The notes under the pieces: generated by a model | The model's database searches: none | What the model was told of the DNA's origin: nothing | Seen by the model: the letters and a program-made list of their open reading frames with translations, nothing else | Assembly (NCBI RefSeq): GCF_900108565.1 | Contig: NZ_LT629971.1 | Span: 3,596,001-3,660,000, forward strand | Length of the DNA: 64,000 nt | Direction: 5' to 3' | DNA from: Mycolicibacterium rutilum | Lineage (GTDB): Bacteria > Actinomycetota > Actinomycetes > Mycobacteriales > Mycobacteriaceae | Program-made: the position numbers and the translations under genes | In this document: positions 1 through 7,960 of the stretch, piece by piece | How positions within the stretch are numbered: the stretch's first letter is position 1 | Layout of the letters: each line of letters opens with the position of its first letter

Positions 1-838
1 GCTCGGGCCGGACGGGTACCCGAACCGCGCCCGCCAGGTCATCTTCGCCGAGGGGCTGCCCGCCGGCATCACGCTGATCCCCACTGCAGGTATCTCGGTA
101 CCCAATCCCGACTCGAAGTACGGTGCCCGCCAGTACGTGAGCTTCATGTCGGTCACCCAGTGGGGTGCGCCGGGTTCGTGGACGACGAACTACTCGGCCC
201 TCGCGTACTCCGACGACAACGGCGAAACCTTCCACGTTGCGCCGCAGACCGTCCGCTACAACCAGCCGTGGAGCGGTAACCAGAACTTCCAGCAGATGGC
301 CTTCGTGCGGCCGGGCGACGGATACGTCTACGTGTACGGCACCCCGAACGGCCGGCAGGGCGCCGCACACCTTGCGCGCGTGCAGGAACAGAACATGCTC
401 GATCTCAGCAAGTACGAGTACTGGAGCAAGGGCAGCAGCGGTTTCTTCGGTTGGGGCGCAACCCCGGCCGGTTGGAAGAAGAACAACCCCGCCGCCGCCA
501 CCGCCGTTTTCGGGGTCGACAAAGGGGCCTGCGGTGTCGCCAACCCCGGCAACCAGGTCAGTGAGATGTCCGTGCAGTACAACAAGGCGCTGGGCAAGTA
601 CGTGGTGCTGCACGGCGACCAGTTCAACAACATCGTGATGCGCACCTCGGACACTCCGCAGGGCAGCTGGTCGAGCGCCAAAGTGTTGATGACACAACAG
701 AACGGCGGCATCTACGCGCCGATGATGCACCCGTGGTCGCCGTCGACCTTGGGCACCGGCACCGATCTGTACTGGAACCTGTCGTTGTGGTCGGATTACA
801 ACGTGATGCTGATGCGCACCGACCTGACCAAGGTGTGA
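1..838 (+). CDS. DUF4185 (GH183-type) protein, 5' end outside window
   Basis: The frame is already open at base 2 and ends at TGA 836-838, so the start and any signal peptide lie upstream of the window; 278 C-terminal residues are visible. An Asp-box-like motif SDDNGETF (bases 209-232) and Trp/Tyr/Gly-rich strands fit a beta-propeller. The pattern matches DUF4185. Mycobacterial members of that family have been reported as endo-D-arabinanases (GH183) acting on cell-wall arabinan; this is family knowledge, and the activity of this copy is inferred. A second member lies at 44955-46022. The next gene starts one base after this stop, so the two are probably co-transcribed. Confidence 0.8.
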   Translation, partial: LGPDGYPNRARQVIFAEGLPAGITLIPTAGISVPNPDSKYGARQYVSFMSVTQWGAPGSWTTNYSALAYSDDNGETFHVAPQTVRYNQPWSGNQNFQQMAFVRPGDGYVYVYGTPNGRQGAAHLARVQEQNMLDLSKYEYWSKGSSGFFGWGATPAGWKKNNPAAATAVFGVDKGACGVANPGNQVSEMSVQYNKALGKYVVLHGDQFNNIVMRTSDTPQGSWSSAKVLMTQQNGGIYAPMMHPWSPSTLGTGTDLYWNLSLWSDYNVMLMRTDLTKV

Positions 839-839
839 C

Positions 840-1298
840 GTGTTGAGAGCCGCCGTGCTCGCGGTGCTCGTCGCGCTGGCCGGCGCACCGATGGCGTGTG
901 CCCAACCCGGCGCCGGAAGCACCGGGTGCACAAGCGATCTCGATGGCGCGATGACGCGTACGCCCGATGCCGACGTCCCGTCGGTGTGCCGCGGCGGCGC
1001 CTGGCAGCCGGTCACCGCGCCGCAACCGCCGGCCGACCGGTGGGTGAGTTCCGAGGCGCCGGAACTGCTGCACGGTCAAGGGATGCGCAATCCCGAGATG
1101 GCCGCGGGCACCTGGACCGCGACACCACGCGATCCGTCGGCGCGCTGCCGGGCGCAACAGCGAGATGTCGTCGCGCCCGGGCAGCTCAGCGAGCCCGCGA
1201 CCGTCGAGGGTCAGCCGGGTGAGCCGGTGCGCGTGCAGGTGGCGCCCCGGATGTTCACCATCGAGCTGAGCGGTAACTGCGTGTGGGTCCGCGGCTGA
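840..1298 (+). CDS. small secreted protein of unknown function
   Basis: A 152-residue protein with a GTG start one base after the stop of the DUF4185 gene. The N-terminus is a signal peptide (hydrophobic run about residues 3-20, cleavage near AMACA-QPG). The mature part has at least four cysteines and is rich in Pro and Ala, as in small disulfide-bonded mycobacterial exported proteins. I do not recognise a domain. The tight spacing suggests translational coupling and a job linked to the upstream arabinan-hydrolase-like protein, but that link is inference. Confidence 0.7.
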   Translation: MLRAAVLAVLVALAGAPMACAQPGAGSTGCTSDLDGAMTRTPDADVPSVCRGGAWQPVTAPQPPADRWVSSEAPELLHGQGMRNPEMAAGTWTATPRDPSARCRAQQRDVVAPGQLSEPATVEGQPGEPVRVQVAPRMFTIELSGNCVWVRG

Positions 1299-1305
1299 TC
1301 GCCGC

Positions 1306-1752
1306 CTACCGCTTCAGTGACCCCGGCGGCCAGTCCACGCCGATCTCGTCGCAGATCGGCGGAATGATGATCAGCGATCCGCGCGGGCTGCAGAACGGTG
1401 TGCCGGGCGGCTTCTGCAGCGGAGGCGCCGGCGGGCCTTGCGGTGCCGGCGGCGGGGTGGCCGGCTGGGCGCCGGAGCCGTTCCACGGATACATCGTGTT
1501 GGTGGTGACGTCGACGATGCCGTCGGAGTTCCAGTACCAGTCGTGCGGCACGTTCCAGTCCCACGTCAGCACCTGGCCACCGGGCGGTGGCGGCTGACCC
1601 GGCAGCCAGTGCGTGCAGGTGACCCCGGGCGGGCAGTTGCCGCCCTGGTAGCTCGGGCCTTGGGCCTGCGCTGCGCCGACGGTCATGGCCGTGCCTGCCG
1701 TCAGGCCGACCGACACCGCCGCCGTCAACGCGAACCGCGCGATTCGGTTCAT
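1306..1752 (-). CDS. secreted proline-rich protein
   Basis: A 148-residue exported protein that converges on the preceding gene with only 7 bases between stops. I chose ATG at 1752 because a good ribosome site (GGGAAGGAACC) lies just upstream and the protein then begins with a classical signal peptide (MNRIARFALTAAVSVGLTAG, cleavage after AAQA). The mature part has a Cys/Pro/Trp-rich N-half (CPPGVTCTHW, WDWNVPHDWYW), a proline-rich hinge, and a C-terminal Cys pair. Similar short proline-rich exported proteins are common in mycobacteria. No function can be assigned. Confidence 0.75.
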   Translation of the reverse strand: MNRIARFALTAAVSVGLTAGTAMTVGAAQAQGPSYQGGNCPPGVTCTHWLPGQPPPPGGQVLTWDWNVPHDWYWNSDGIVDVTTNTMYPWNGSGAQPATPPPAPQGPPAPPLQKPPGTPFCSPRGSLIIIPPICDEIGVDWPPGSLKR

Positions 1753-2107
1753 GAGTGGGTTCCTTCCCTTCGGCCCGACCCCAGTAGCCGTCGCCGTTGG
1801 GCCCATTCCAGCCGGACCGCGCAGCTACCGGTCCCAACTATGCGGCCGAGACCGCAGCCGTACGGCCGTTTTGGACGGATTGCCGCTGTTCAACGGGCTG
1901 ATTGCATTCGCAGGAGGTTGAATCTGATTGCACTTGCAACAACGTCAATATTGATGTGCCAATCGCGCCACCCGCCGTTCGCCGAGGCGCACAATTCGAG
2001 GCGGCGGCGAACGGTCTGACTGATCCGGGGGCCGCGCCCGCGCGACTCCACGACCGGCCACGCTCTCGCGGCCGCAGTTGATCGGATGCGGAAAAAAGGG
2101 GATCGCT
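1753..2107. other. divergent intergenic region, no gene seen
   Basis: These 355 bases separate the divergent starts at 1752 (-) and 2108 (+). The base composition is less GC-rich around 1900-1970, which fits promoters. A 10-bp palindrome TCAATATTGA lies at 1945-1954. Open frames here on both strands lack ribosome sites and start codons in sensible places, so I call no gene. Confidence 0.5.
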
Positions 2108-2497
2108 ATGTCCGAGCAGGAGAACAAGCAACTCGTCCAGCGGGGGTACGACGCATTCGCCGCCGGCGACATCGAGACGGTCATGAGCCTGTTCGATGAC
2201 GAGGTCGAATGGGTGCAGCCCGGCGACAGCGTGGTCAGCGGCACCTATCACGGCAAGGCGGAGCTGATGGAGTACATGGGCCGGATCGGGCAGAAGGCGC
2301 CGACGATCCGCGTCGAGCAGATGATCGCCGAGGGCGACACCGTCGTCGCGCTCACCGAGATCACGGTCGACGGCCACACCTCCCGCGACGCGGACGTCTA
2401 CACGATCCGCGACGGCAAGACCACCGCCGTGCGGATCCACGGCGACACCGCTCTCATGGAACAGGTGTACGGCAAAAAGGAACTGGCCGCCGGCTGA
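2108..2497 (+). CDS. SnoaL/NTF2-like ketosteroid-isomerase-fold protein
   Basis: A 129-residue protein with ATG at 2108 behind a strong site (AAAAAAGGGG); an in-frame ATG at 2078 lacks one. The sequence fits the SnoaL-like NTF2 fold: an N-terminal helix (ENKQLVQRGYDAFAAGDIE), then FDDEVEWVQPG, a short G-x-Y-x-G-K segment and alternating strands to LMEQVYG. Members are small cone-shaped enzymes or binding proteins with varied substrates. No neighbour indicates the substrate. A strong hairpin follows the stop at 2511-2538. Confidence 0.8.
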   Translation: MSEQENKQLVQRGYDAFAAGDIETVMSLFDDEVEWVQPGDSVVSGTYHGKAELMEYMGRIGQKAPTIRVEQMIAEGDTVVALTEITVDGHTSRDADVYTIRDGKTTAVRIHGDTALMEQVYGKKELAAG

Positions 2498-2510
2498 GTG
2501 ATGATGGGAT

Positions 2511-2538
2511 CCGGCCCGCCCGGTCAGCGGCGGGCCGG
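2511..2538. terminator. bidirectional hairpin between convergent genes
   Basis: Perfect 10-bp arms CCGGCCCGCC (2511-2520) and GGCGGGCCGG (2529-2538) enclose an 8-base loop. The hairpin lies between the stop at 2497 (+) and the stop at 2541 (-). There is no U-tract, which is usual for mycobacterial terminators. Confidence 0.65.
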
Positions 2539-2540
2539 TC

Positions 2541-4514
2541 TCACTTCGGCTCGATCGTTCCCGAGCTGACGGCGTCCTGCGAGGTGTGCTCGTCGGCGTC
2601 GGGGATGTGCTCGGGATGCAGCATCTCGGCATAGCGCAACGGCTCGGGGATCCCGAACCCGTCGACCAGCAACTCGGCGTACGGGCGCAGCGTGCGACAG
2701 CGTTCGTTGAGGCCCCGGGTGACCGCCTTCGCGCGCTCGGTCGAGATATAGCGGTGCTCGATGAACCACGCCTTGTCGGCCTCGATCACCGACAGCGCGT
2801 ACAAGTCGCAGACCATGTTGAGGACCTTGCGGGCCTCCTCGTCGGGGCACGCGTCGATGCCGGCGACGAACGCCTCCAGGATCACGCGGTCGATGTGCGC
2901 CTGCGCGGTGTGCAGCACGTGGTCCTGCACGGCGTTGAACGCGTCGAACTCGCTCATCTCCTTGGACTTGCCCTGCAGCCGGCGGGCCACCGTCGACAGC
3001 AGGTACTCCTCGCGATCCTCGAACATCTTGACCTGGGTGCCGCGGTTGAAGAGGCTGCCCTCCTCCTCGTTGTCCTGCCGCGTGTCGAGGATGGTCTGCA
3101 TGATCGTCTCGGCCGCAGTGCGTTTGAGCACCCGCTCACCGGCGAAGTTGGCCGCGAACCGCACCCACTCCACCGGGCTCATGCTCTTGACGTCGTCGGC
3201 GTAGGCGGTGAGCAACTGCTTGGCCACCAACTGCGTCAGCACGTGGTTGTCGCCCTCGAAGGTGGTGAACACGTCGGTGTCGGCCTTCAGTGCGATCAGG
3301 CGGTTCTCGGCCATGTACCCGGCGCCGCCGCACGCCTCGCGGGCCTCCTGGATCGCGCGGGTGGCGTGCCAGGTGTTGGCGGCCTTGAGCCCGGCCGCGC
3401 GAGCCTCCAGCTCGCGCTGCTCCTCGGGGTCGGGATCCTCGGCGCTCTGCAGGTCGTGGCACTTGGCGACGAGTTCGTTCTGCGCGAACTGCAACGCATA
3501 CGATTCGGCGATCAGCGGGAACAGCCGGCGCTGATGCACCAGGTAGTCCATGATGACCACCTCGTGGTCGTCGCCGGGCGCCTCGAATTGCCTGCGCTGC
3601 AACGCATATCGCGTCGCGATGTCGAGCGCGACACGGGCTGCGGCCGCCGCGCTGCCGCCGACGGTGACGCGCCCGCGGACCAGCGTGCCGAGCATGGTGA
3701 AGAACCGGCGGCCCGGATTCTCGATCGGTGAGCTGTAGGTGCCGTCGGGTGCGACGTCGCCGTACTTGTTGAGCAGGTTCTCGCGCGGCACGCGCACCTG
3801 GTCGAACTGGATGCGCCCGTTGTCGACGCCGGGCAGCCCGCCCTTGTAGTGGCAGTCCGACGTCGTCACGCCCGGCAGGTCGTTGCCCTCCTCGTCGCGA
3901 ATGGGCACGAGCACGCAGTGCACCCCGTGGCCCTTGCCGTCGGGCGTGATCAGCTGCGCGAAAACGGCGGCGATGCGAGCGGTTTCGGCGGCTCCGCCGA
4001 TGTAGTCCTTGCGGGAGGTCGGCGTCGGGGAGTCGACGATGAACTCCTCGGTGGCCGGGTCGTAGGTGGCGGTGGTCTCCAGCGCCTGCACGTTGCTGCC
4101 GTGCCCGGTCTCGGTCATCGCGAAGCAGCCCAGCAGGTCGCAGTCGATGATCCGCTTGACGTACTTCTCGTGGTGCCGCTCGGTGCCGAGGTTCTCGATG
4201 GCCCCGCCGAACAGGCCCCACTGCACACCGGCTTTCACCATCAGCGACAGGTCGCTCATCGCCAGCATCTCGATCTGGGTGACCGCGGCACCGACATCGC
4301 CGTTACCGCCGTGCTCCTTCTTGAAGCCGTCCTCGGCGGCGCCCTTGGCCGCCATGATCTTGAGCTGCTCCGCCACCTTCGTGCGCGCGATGACGGTGTT
4401 GGGGGTGTAGTGCGGGCGGAAGATCTCGCTGGACAGTTCTTCGCGCATCCGGTTCTTCACATCGCGCCAACGGCCGTCGAGCGCATTGCGCAGATGTTCC
4501 GCAGTGGTGGTCAT
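2541..4514 (-). CDS. acyl-CoA oxidase/dehydrogenase family flavoenzyme
   Basis: A 657-residue protein, far longer than ordinary acyl-CoA dehydrogenases (about 390) and close to the acyl-CoA oxidase size. The FAD/acyl-CoA contact region reads CFAMTETGHGSNVQALET, and the C-terminal flavin domain has ACGGAGYMAENRL followed by FTTFEGDN. The Glu at about residue 420 of that last motif is the expected catalytic base. It should oxidise acyl-CoA to the trans-2-enoyl form; whether oxygen or ETF accepts the electrons cannot be read from sequence. The start has its own site (AGGAGAAACTC). An IS110 transposase stop lies 14 bases upstream, so the native promoter has probably been displaced. Confidence 0.85.
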   Translation of the reverse strand: MTTTAEHLRNALDGRWRDVKNRMREELSSEIFRPHYTPNTVIARTKVAEQLKIMAAKGAAEDGFKKEHGGNGDVGAAVTQIEMLAMSDLSLMVKAGVQWGLFGGAIENLGTERHHEKYVKRIIDCDLLGCFAMTETGHGSNVQALETTATYDPATEEFIVDSPTPTSRKDYIGGAAETARIAAVFAQLITPDGKGHGVHCVLVPIRDEEGNDLPGVTTSDCHYKGGLPGVDNGRIQFDQVRVPRENLLNKYGDVAPDGTYSSPIENPGRRFFTMLGTLVRGRVTVGGSAAAAARVALDIATRYALQRRQFEAPGDDHEVVIMDYLVHQRRLFPLIAESYALQFAQNELVAKCHDLQSAEDPDPEEQRELEARAAGLKAANTWHATRAIQEAREACGGAGYMAENRLIALKADTDVFTTFEGDNHVLTQLVAKQLLTAYADDVKSMSPVEWVRFAANFAGERVLKRTAAETIMQTILDTRQDNEEEGSLFNRGTQVKMFEDREEYLLSTVARRLQGKSKEMSEFDAFNAVQDHVLHTAQAHIDRVILEAFVAGIDACPDEEARKVLNMVCDLYALSVIEADKAWFIEHRYISTERAKAVTRGLNERCRTLRPYAELLVDGFGIPEPLRYAEMLHPEHIPDADEHTSQDAVSSGTIEPK

Positions 4515-5850
4515 GAGTTTCTCCTATGTCAAGCTGCTGCCGGTTGGCAAGGTTGTTGGCGGGTTTGGTGGTCGGTGTGCAGGTGGTGAAAGACGACGCG
4601 GGCCAGGCGGCGTTTGAGGCAGCGCAGGGCTTCGGTTGGGGAATCGCCTTCGGCGAGGCGGTGTCGGTAGTAGGCCTGTCCGAGGCCATCGAGGCGGATC
4701 TGGGTCACGGCGATGCGGTGTAGTGCGGCGTTGAGTTGACGGTTGCCCGAGCGGGTCATCCGAACTCTGCCCGCGGTGTTGCCTGACCACACCGGGATGG
4801 GCGCCACACCGCTGTGGCGGGCGAAAGCCGCCTCGTTTTTGAAGCGGGTCACTCCCGCGGTCTCGCCGATGACCTTGGCCGCGGTGAGCTCGGCGCAGCC
4901 GGGCATCGCCAACAGCGCCGGGGCGATTGCGCGTACCCGCTCGCCGATACGTTTGGCCAGCATGTTGATCTGCTCGGTAAGCCGGGTGATGTCGGCCAGC
5001 TCATCGCGGGCCAACTCCGCCACCAAACCCGACTGTGTCGCCAGCCAGTCGGCGAGTAACCGGCGATGCTTGGCCAGGTCCAGCGAGCGCGGTTTCGGCG
5101 CCCGCTCAGGGTCCAGCTCGTGAACGCGCCATAACAACCGGTTGATCGTCGAAGTCCGTTGACCGACAAGGTCTTCGCGTCGATCGACCAGCAACTTCAA
5201 CTCCCGTGACATCTCGTCATGCGAGGCGACCGGTAGGTCAGGTTCACGCAAGAACGCGCGCGCCACGGCCAACGCATCGATGGGATCGGACTTGCCGCGC
5301 GTACGCGCCGAGGCCCGCGTCTGCGCCATCAACTTCGGCGGCACCCGGACCACTTTCTGACCCGCAGTGAGCAGATCGCGCTCCAGGCGTGCCGACAGGT
5401 GCCGGCAATCTTCGATCGCCCACACCAGCTCTATCCCGAACTGGGTGCGGGCCCACCGCACCGCCTGCTGATGCCCGGCGGTGGTGGCTTTGACAACCTT
5501 CTCGCCGAGGTGGCGTCCGACCTCGTCGACGGCGACGAAGGTATGGGTGCGCTTGTGCACATCGGCTCCAACAACAACCATGGTGGTTGCCTCCTTCACT
5601 GTGAGGTGACGGTTGGGCCGGTCGGCGGACACATCTCAGTGGGGGCGATGCCACGCTCCTATCAAGTCACGCCGGCCGGTCCTTCACACCTGGTGCCGAC
5701 AAAACGCATGAACGCCAACCCGAAGGCGGCATCGACGGTACGAGCCAGACACCAGGTGATCAGGATCCAACCACCGCGATAGGCGGCACCATCACCCTGA
5801 CACTGACTCGACGGTAGCCCCCGGCGGCGTCGCGCAAACTGTGATGTCAC
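4515..5850 (-). mobile_element. IS110-family insertion element, ends approximate
   Basis: The element consists of the transposase at 4529-5581 plus a non-coding stretch upstream of it. The boundary near the oxidase must lie between 4515 and 4528, because the oxidase start is at 4514 and the transposase stop at 4529-4531. The far boundary is not defined: IS110 elements of this type lack long terminal inverted repeats, and I saw none. The limit of 5850 is a guess that leaves about 270 bases of left-end sequence before the VIT gene promoter. Confidence 0.55.
4529..5581 (-). CDS. IS110-family transposase (DEDD recombinase)
   Basis: A 350-residue protein starting at ATG 5581 behind AAGGAGG. The N-terminal RuvC-like DEDD set is visible: D7 (VGADVHKR), E57 (WAIEDCR), and D99 and D102 (GKSDPIDALA). 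The C-terminal transposase domain carries GCAELTAAKVIGE and SGVAPIPVWSGN, where S266 is the candidate catalytic serine. All motif residues look intact, so the enzyme may be active. Related IS110 recombinases use an RNA encoded in the element's non-coding end to choose target and donor; the stretch upstream at 5582-5850 is the candidate. Long in-frame sequence before 5581 lacks a ribosome site. Confidence 0.93.
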   Translation of the reverse strand: MVVVGADVHKRTHTFVAVDEVGRHLGEKVVKATTAGHQQAVRWARTQFGIELVWAIEDCRHLSARLERDLLTAGQKVVRVPPKLMAQTRASARTRGKSDPIDALAVARAFLREPDLPVASHDEMSRELKLLVDRREDLVGQRTSTINRLLWRVHELDPERAPKPRSLDLAKHRRLLADWLATQSGLVAELARDELADITRLTEQINMLAKRIGERVRAIAPALLAMPGCAELTAAKVIGETAGVTRFKNEAAFARHSGVAPIPVWSGNTAGRVRMTRSGNRQLNAALHRIAVTQIRLDGLGQAYYRHRLAEGDSPTEALRCLKRRLARVVFHHLHTDHQTRQQPCQPAAA

Positions 5851-5893
5851 AAACCCAGGTAATCCTCAGTAACCGCCCGCACAGGCGCGGGAG
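5582..5893 (-). ncRNA. candidate IS110 left end / bridge-RNA region
   Basis: About 300 bases without a convincing gene lie upstream of the transposase. A perfect 9-bp inverted repeat, CACCTGGTG (5687-5695) and CACCAGGTG (5750-5758), encloses 54 bases with an inner CGCC/GGCG stem, as expected of a folded RNA. In characterised IS110-group elements the bridge RNA comes from this position. That this stretch encodes one is inference from position and fold. The part after about 5850 should instead hold the VIT gene promoter. Confidence 0.4.
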
Positions 5894-5905
5894 TTGAATA
5901 CGGCC

Positions 5906-6628
5906 ATGACACAGCAACAACCCGAGCCGTGGCGTCCGCACGACTTCGATCACCGCCACGGTGACGTGAGCGGCGGATGGCTGCGCGCGGCCACCTTCGG
6001 CGCGATGGACGGCCTGGTGTCCAACACGGCGCTGGTCGCCGGCGTCGGCGCGGCGGCAGGCGCGCACTCGGTGATCGTCAGCGGTTTCGCCGGCCTGGCG
6101 GCGGGCGCATTCTCGATGGCGCTGGGGGAGTTGGCGTCCGTGCAGACCGCCAACGAACAGATCGACTCGGAGGTCCGCGTGGAACGGCGCGCGCTGCACC
6201 GGCATCCGCAGGCCGAGAAGGCCGAACTCGCCGACATGATGGTCCAGATGGGGATGCAGCCCGAGACGGCCCGGCAAGCCGCCGAGGAGATCCATCGCGA
6301 CGAGAACCGCGCGATCAACTTCCATCTCGTTCAGGAGATCGGGGTCAACCCCACCGAGAAGCCGTCCCCGTATGTCGCGGCGGTGTCGTCGTTTCTGACG
6401 TTCGCGGTCGGCGCGCTGGCTCCGCTGATCCCGTACCTGCTCGGCTTCGAGTCGTTGTGGCTCGGTCTGCTCTGCGGCGGGCTGGGCCTGCTGATCGCAG
6501 GTGGGGTGGCGTCCCGGTTCACCAAGAAGCCCGTCTGGTTCTCGGCGTCGCGCCAACTCGCCTTCGGAGTGGTCGCGGTCGCGGCCACTTACGTCGTGGG
6601 CACGCTCGTCGGCACCGCCGTGACATGA
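5906..6628 (+). CDS. VIT1/CCC1-family iron/manganese transporter
   Basis: A 240-residue membrane protein. The first membrane segment follows the typical motif FGAMDGLVSNTALVAGVGAA. Next come GLAAGAFSMALGE and a cytosolic helical stretch rich in Glu, His and Met (about residues 75-140, including ADMMVQMGM). Two pairs of hydrophobic segments end at VVGTLVGTAV. Family members move Fe2+ or Mn2+ out of the cytosol, and the Glu/Met-rich helices bind metal. I chose ATG 5906 with GGGAG 12 bases upstream; a TTG at 5894 is possible. No metal-regulator site was recognised. Confidence 0.9.
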   Translation: MTQQQPEPWRPHDFDHRHGDVSGGWLRAATFGAMDGLVSNTALVAGVGAAAGAHSVIVSGFAGLAAGAFSMALGELASVQTANEQIDSEVRVERRALHRHPQAEKAELADMMVQMGMQPETARQAAEEIHRDENRAINFHLVQEIGVNPTEKPSPYVAAVSSFLTFAVGALAPLIPYLLGFESLWLGLLCGGLGLLIAGGVASRFTKKPVWFSASRQLAFGVVAVAATYVVGTLVGTAVT

Positions 6629-6648
6629 TGTGATCGAGGTCTCGAACT

Positions 6649-6669
6649 AGCGTCTCAATTTGATACGCT
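6649..6669. promoter_or_regulatory. palindromic operator candidate upstream of CoA-transferase operon
   Basis: Arms AGCGTCTCAA (6649-6658) and TTGATACGCT (6660-6669) flank a single T and match at 9 of 10 pairs. The 21-base site lies 62 bases before the CoA-transferase start. The operon's second gene is a TetR regulator, so autoregulation through this site is a reasonable inference. Confidence 0.5.
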
Positions 6670-6676
6670 GGCGCCG

Positions 6677-6695
6677 CCACAGTTGCATACTGTGG
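6677..6695. promoter_or_regulatory. second palindrome, CCACAGTTGCATACTGTGG
   Basis: A perfect 7-bp inverted repeat with a 5-base centre, starting 7 bases after the previous palindrome and ending 35 bases before the start codon at 6731. Two unlike palindromes in one promoter suggest either two regulators or one operator plus an mRNA-leader hairpin. Confidence 0.45.
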
Positions 6696-6730
6696 ACCAC
6701 GTCACACGGGACCTGGGAGGTGCGCGAGCG

Positions 6731-7960
6731 ATGGACCGTCCACTGGCTGGGGTTCGAGTACTCGAAGTCGCACAGTTCACGTTCGTTCCGTCGGCCGGCG
6801 CGGTGCTGGCGGACTGGGGCGCCGAAGTGATCAAGATCGAGAATTCGATCACCGGCGACGGCCAGCGCGGACTGGCCACGGTGCTCGGCCACGGCACCGG
6901 CGTCGACAGCGCGGTGTTCGCACCGGTGATGGAGGGGCCCAACCGCGGTAAGCGCAGCATCGGACTCGAGCTCGGCGTCGCCGAGGCCCGCCCGGTGCTC
7001 GACGAGTTGATCCGGCGCAGCGACGTGTTCCTGACCAACTACCTGCCCACGACCAGGGCCAAGCTGCGCATCGACCTCGACGAGGTCCGCCGCATCAATC
7101 CCGACATCATCTACGTCACCGGCAGCGGCTACGGGACCAAGGGCCCCGACCGCGAGTCCGGCGCCTACGACTCGACCGCGTTCTGGGCGCGCGGCGGCAG
7201 CGCCGACGGTGTCACCCCGTCGAATGCGGAGCAGTCGGCGTACATGCCGGCCGGCGGGTACGGCGACAACATCGGCGGGATGGCGATCGCAGGCGGCGTG
7301 GCCGCCGCGCTCTACGGCCGTCGCATGACCGGCGAACCGTCGGTGCTCGACGTGTCGCTGCTGGCGGTCGGCGCGTGGGCCACCCAGTACAGCGTCAACA
7401 CCGCGCTGCAGGCCGGCGGCCCGATGCCCAAGTTCGAGAGCAAGACCCAGGCGCCGTGCAACCCGTTGACGGGCAGCTACCGCACCGCCGACGGCCGCTA
7501 TATCCAGCTGGCGATGCTCCAGCCCACCCGCCACTGGCCCGAGTTCTGCCGGCTGATGGGCTGCGTCGAGTTCGCGTTCGACGAGTGGTTCTCGACGCTC
7601 GAGGCGCTCACCGAAAACCTCGAAACCGCAATAGAAATCGTCGAGACGGCGATCGGCACCCGTACCCTCGCAGAATGCGCCCGGCTGCTCGATTACGGCA
7701 CCGGGCCGTGGGCTGTGGTCCAGGACGGCTGGGACGTCGGCAACGATGAGGCGCTGATCGCCAACGGGCGCATCGCCGAGGTCCGCGACGCCGGCGGGCG
7801 TCCCCAAAAACTGGTCGCCAACCCGGTCAAATTCGACGAGGGCGAACTGAGTCTGCACCGCGCCCCGAAATTCGCCGAGCACACCGACGAGGTGCTGCGC
7901 GAACTGGGCCTCGACGACGAAACGCTGACCGAGCTGAAATTCGCCGGGGCCATCACGTGA
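6731..7960 (+). CDS. family III (CaiB/BaiF) CoA-transferase
   Basis: A 409-residue protein. ATG 6731 follows GGGAGG at a 7-base spacing; an in-frame start at 6683 falls inside the palindromes. The N-terminus LAGVRVLEVAQF and the following ADWGAEVIKIE are typical of family III. The segment ESGAYDSTAFWARGG holds the Asp expected to form the aspartyl-CoA anhydride. These enzymes move CoA between carboxylic acids; the substrate here is unknown. The stop overlaps the start of the TetR gene by 4 bases (GTGA), so the pair is a translationally coupled operon. Confidence 0.88.
   Translation: MDRPLAGVRVLEVAQFTFVPSAGAVLADWGAEVIKIENSITGDGQRGLATVLGHGTGVDSAVFAPVMEGPNRGKRSIGLELGVAEARPVLDELIRRSDVFLTNYLPTTRAKLRIDLDEVRRINPDIIYVTGSGYGTKGPDRESGAYDSTAFWARGGSADGVTPSNAEQSAYMPAGGYGDNIGGMAIAGGVAAALYGRRMTGEPSVLDVSLLAVGAWATQYSVNTALQAGGPMPKFESKTQAPCNPLTGSYRTADGRYIQLAMLQPTRHWPEFCRLMGCVEFAFDEWFSTLEALTENLETAIEIVETAIGTRTLAECARLLDYGTGPWAVVQDGWDVGNDEALIANGRIAEVRDAGGRPQKLVANPVKFDEGELSLHRAPKFAEHTDEVLRELGLDDETLTELKFAGAIT

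Noticed and set aside
1838..2632. A 264-residue minus-strand frame across the NTF2-like gene
   Set aside because: Antisense to a clear gene and no start with a ribosome site; His/Asp/Arg-rich composition.
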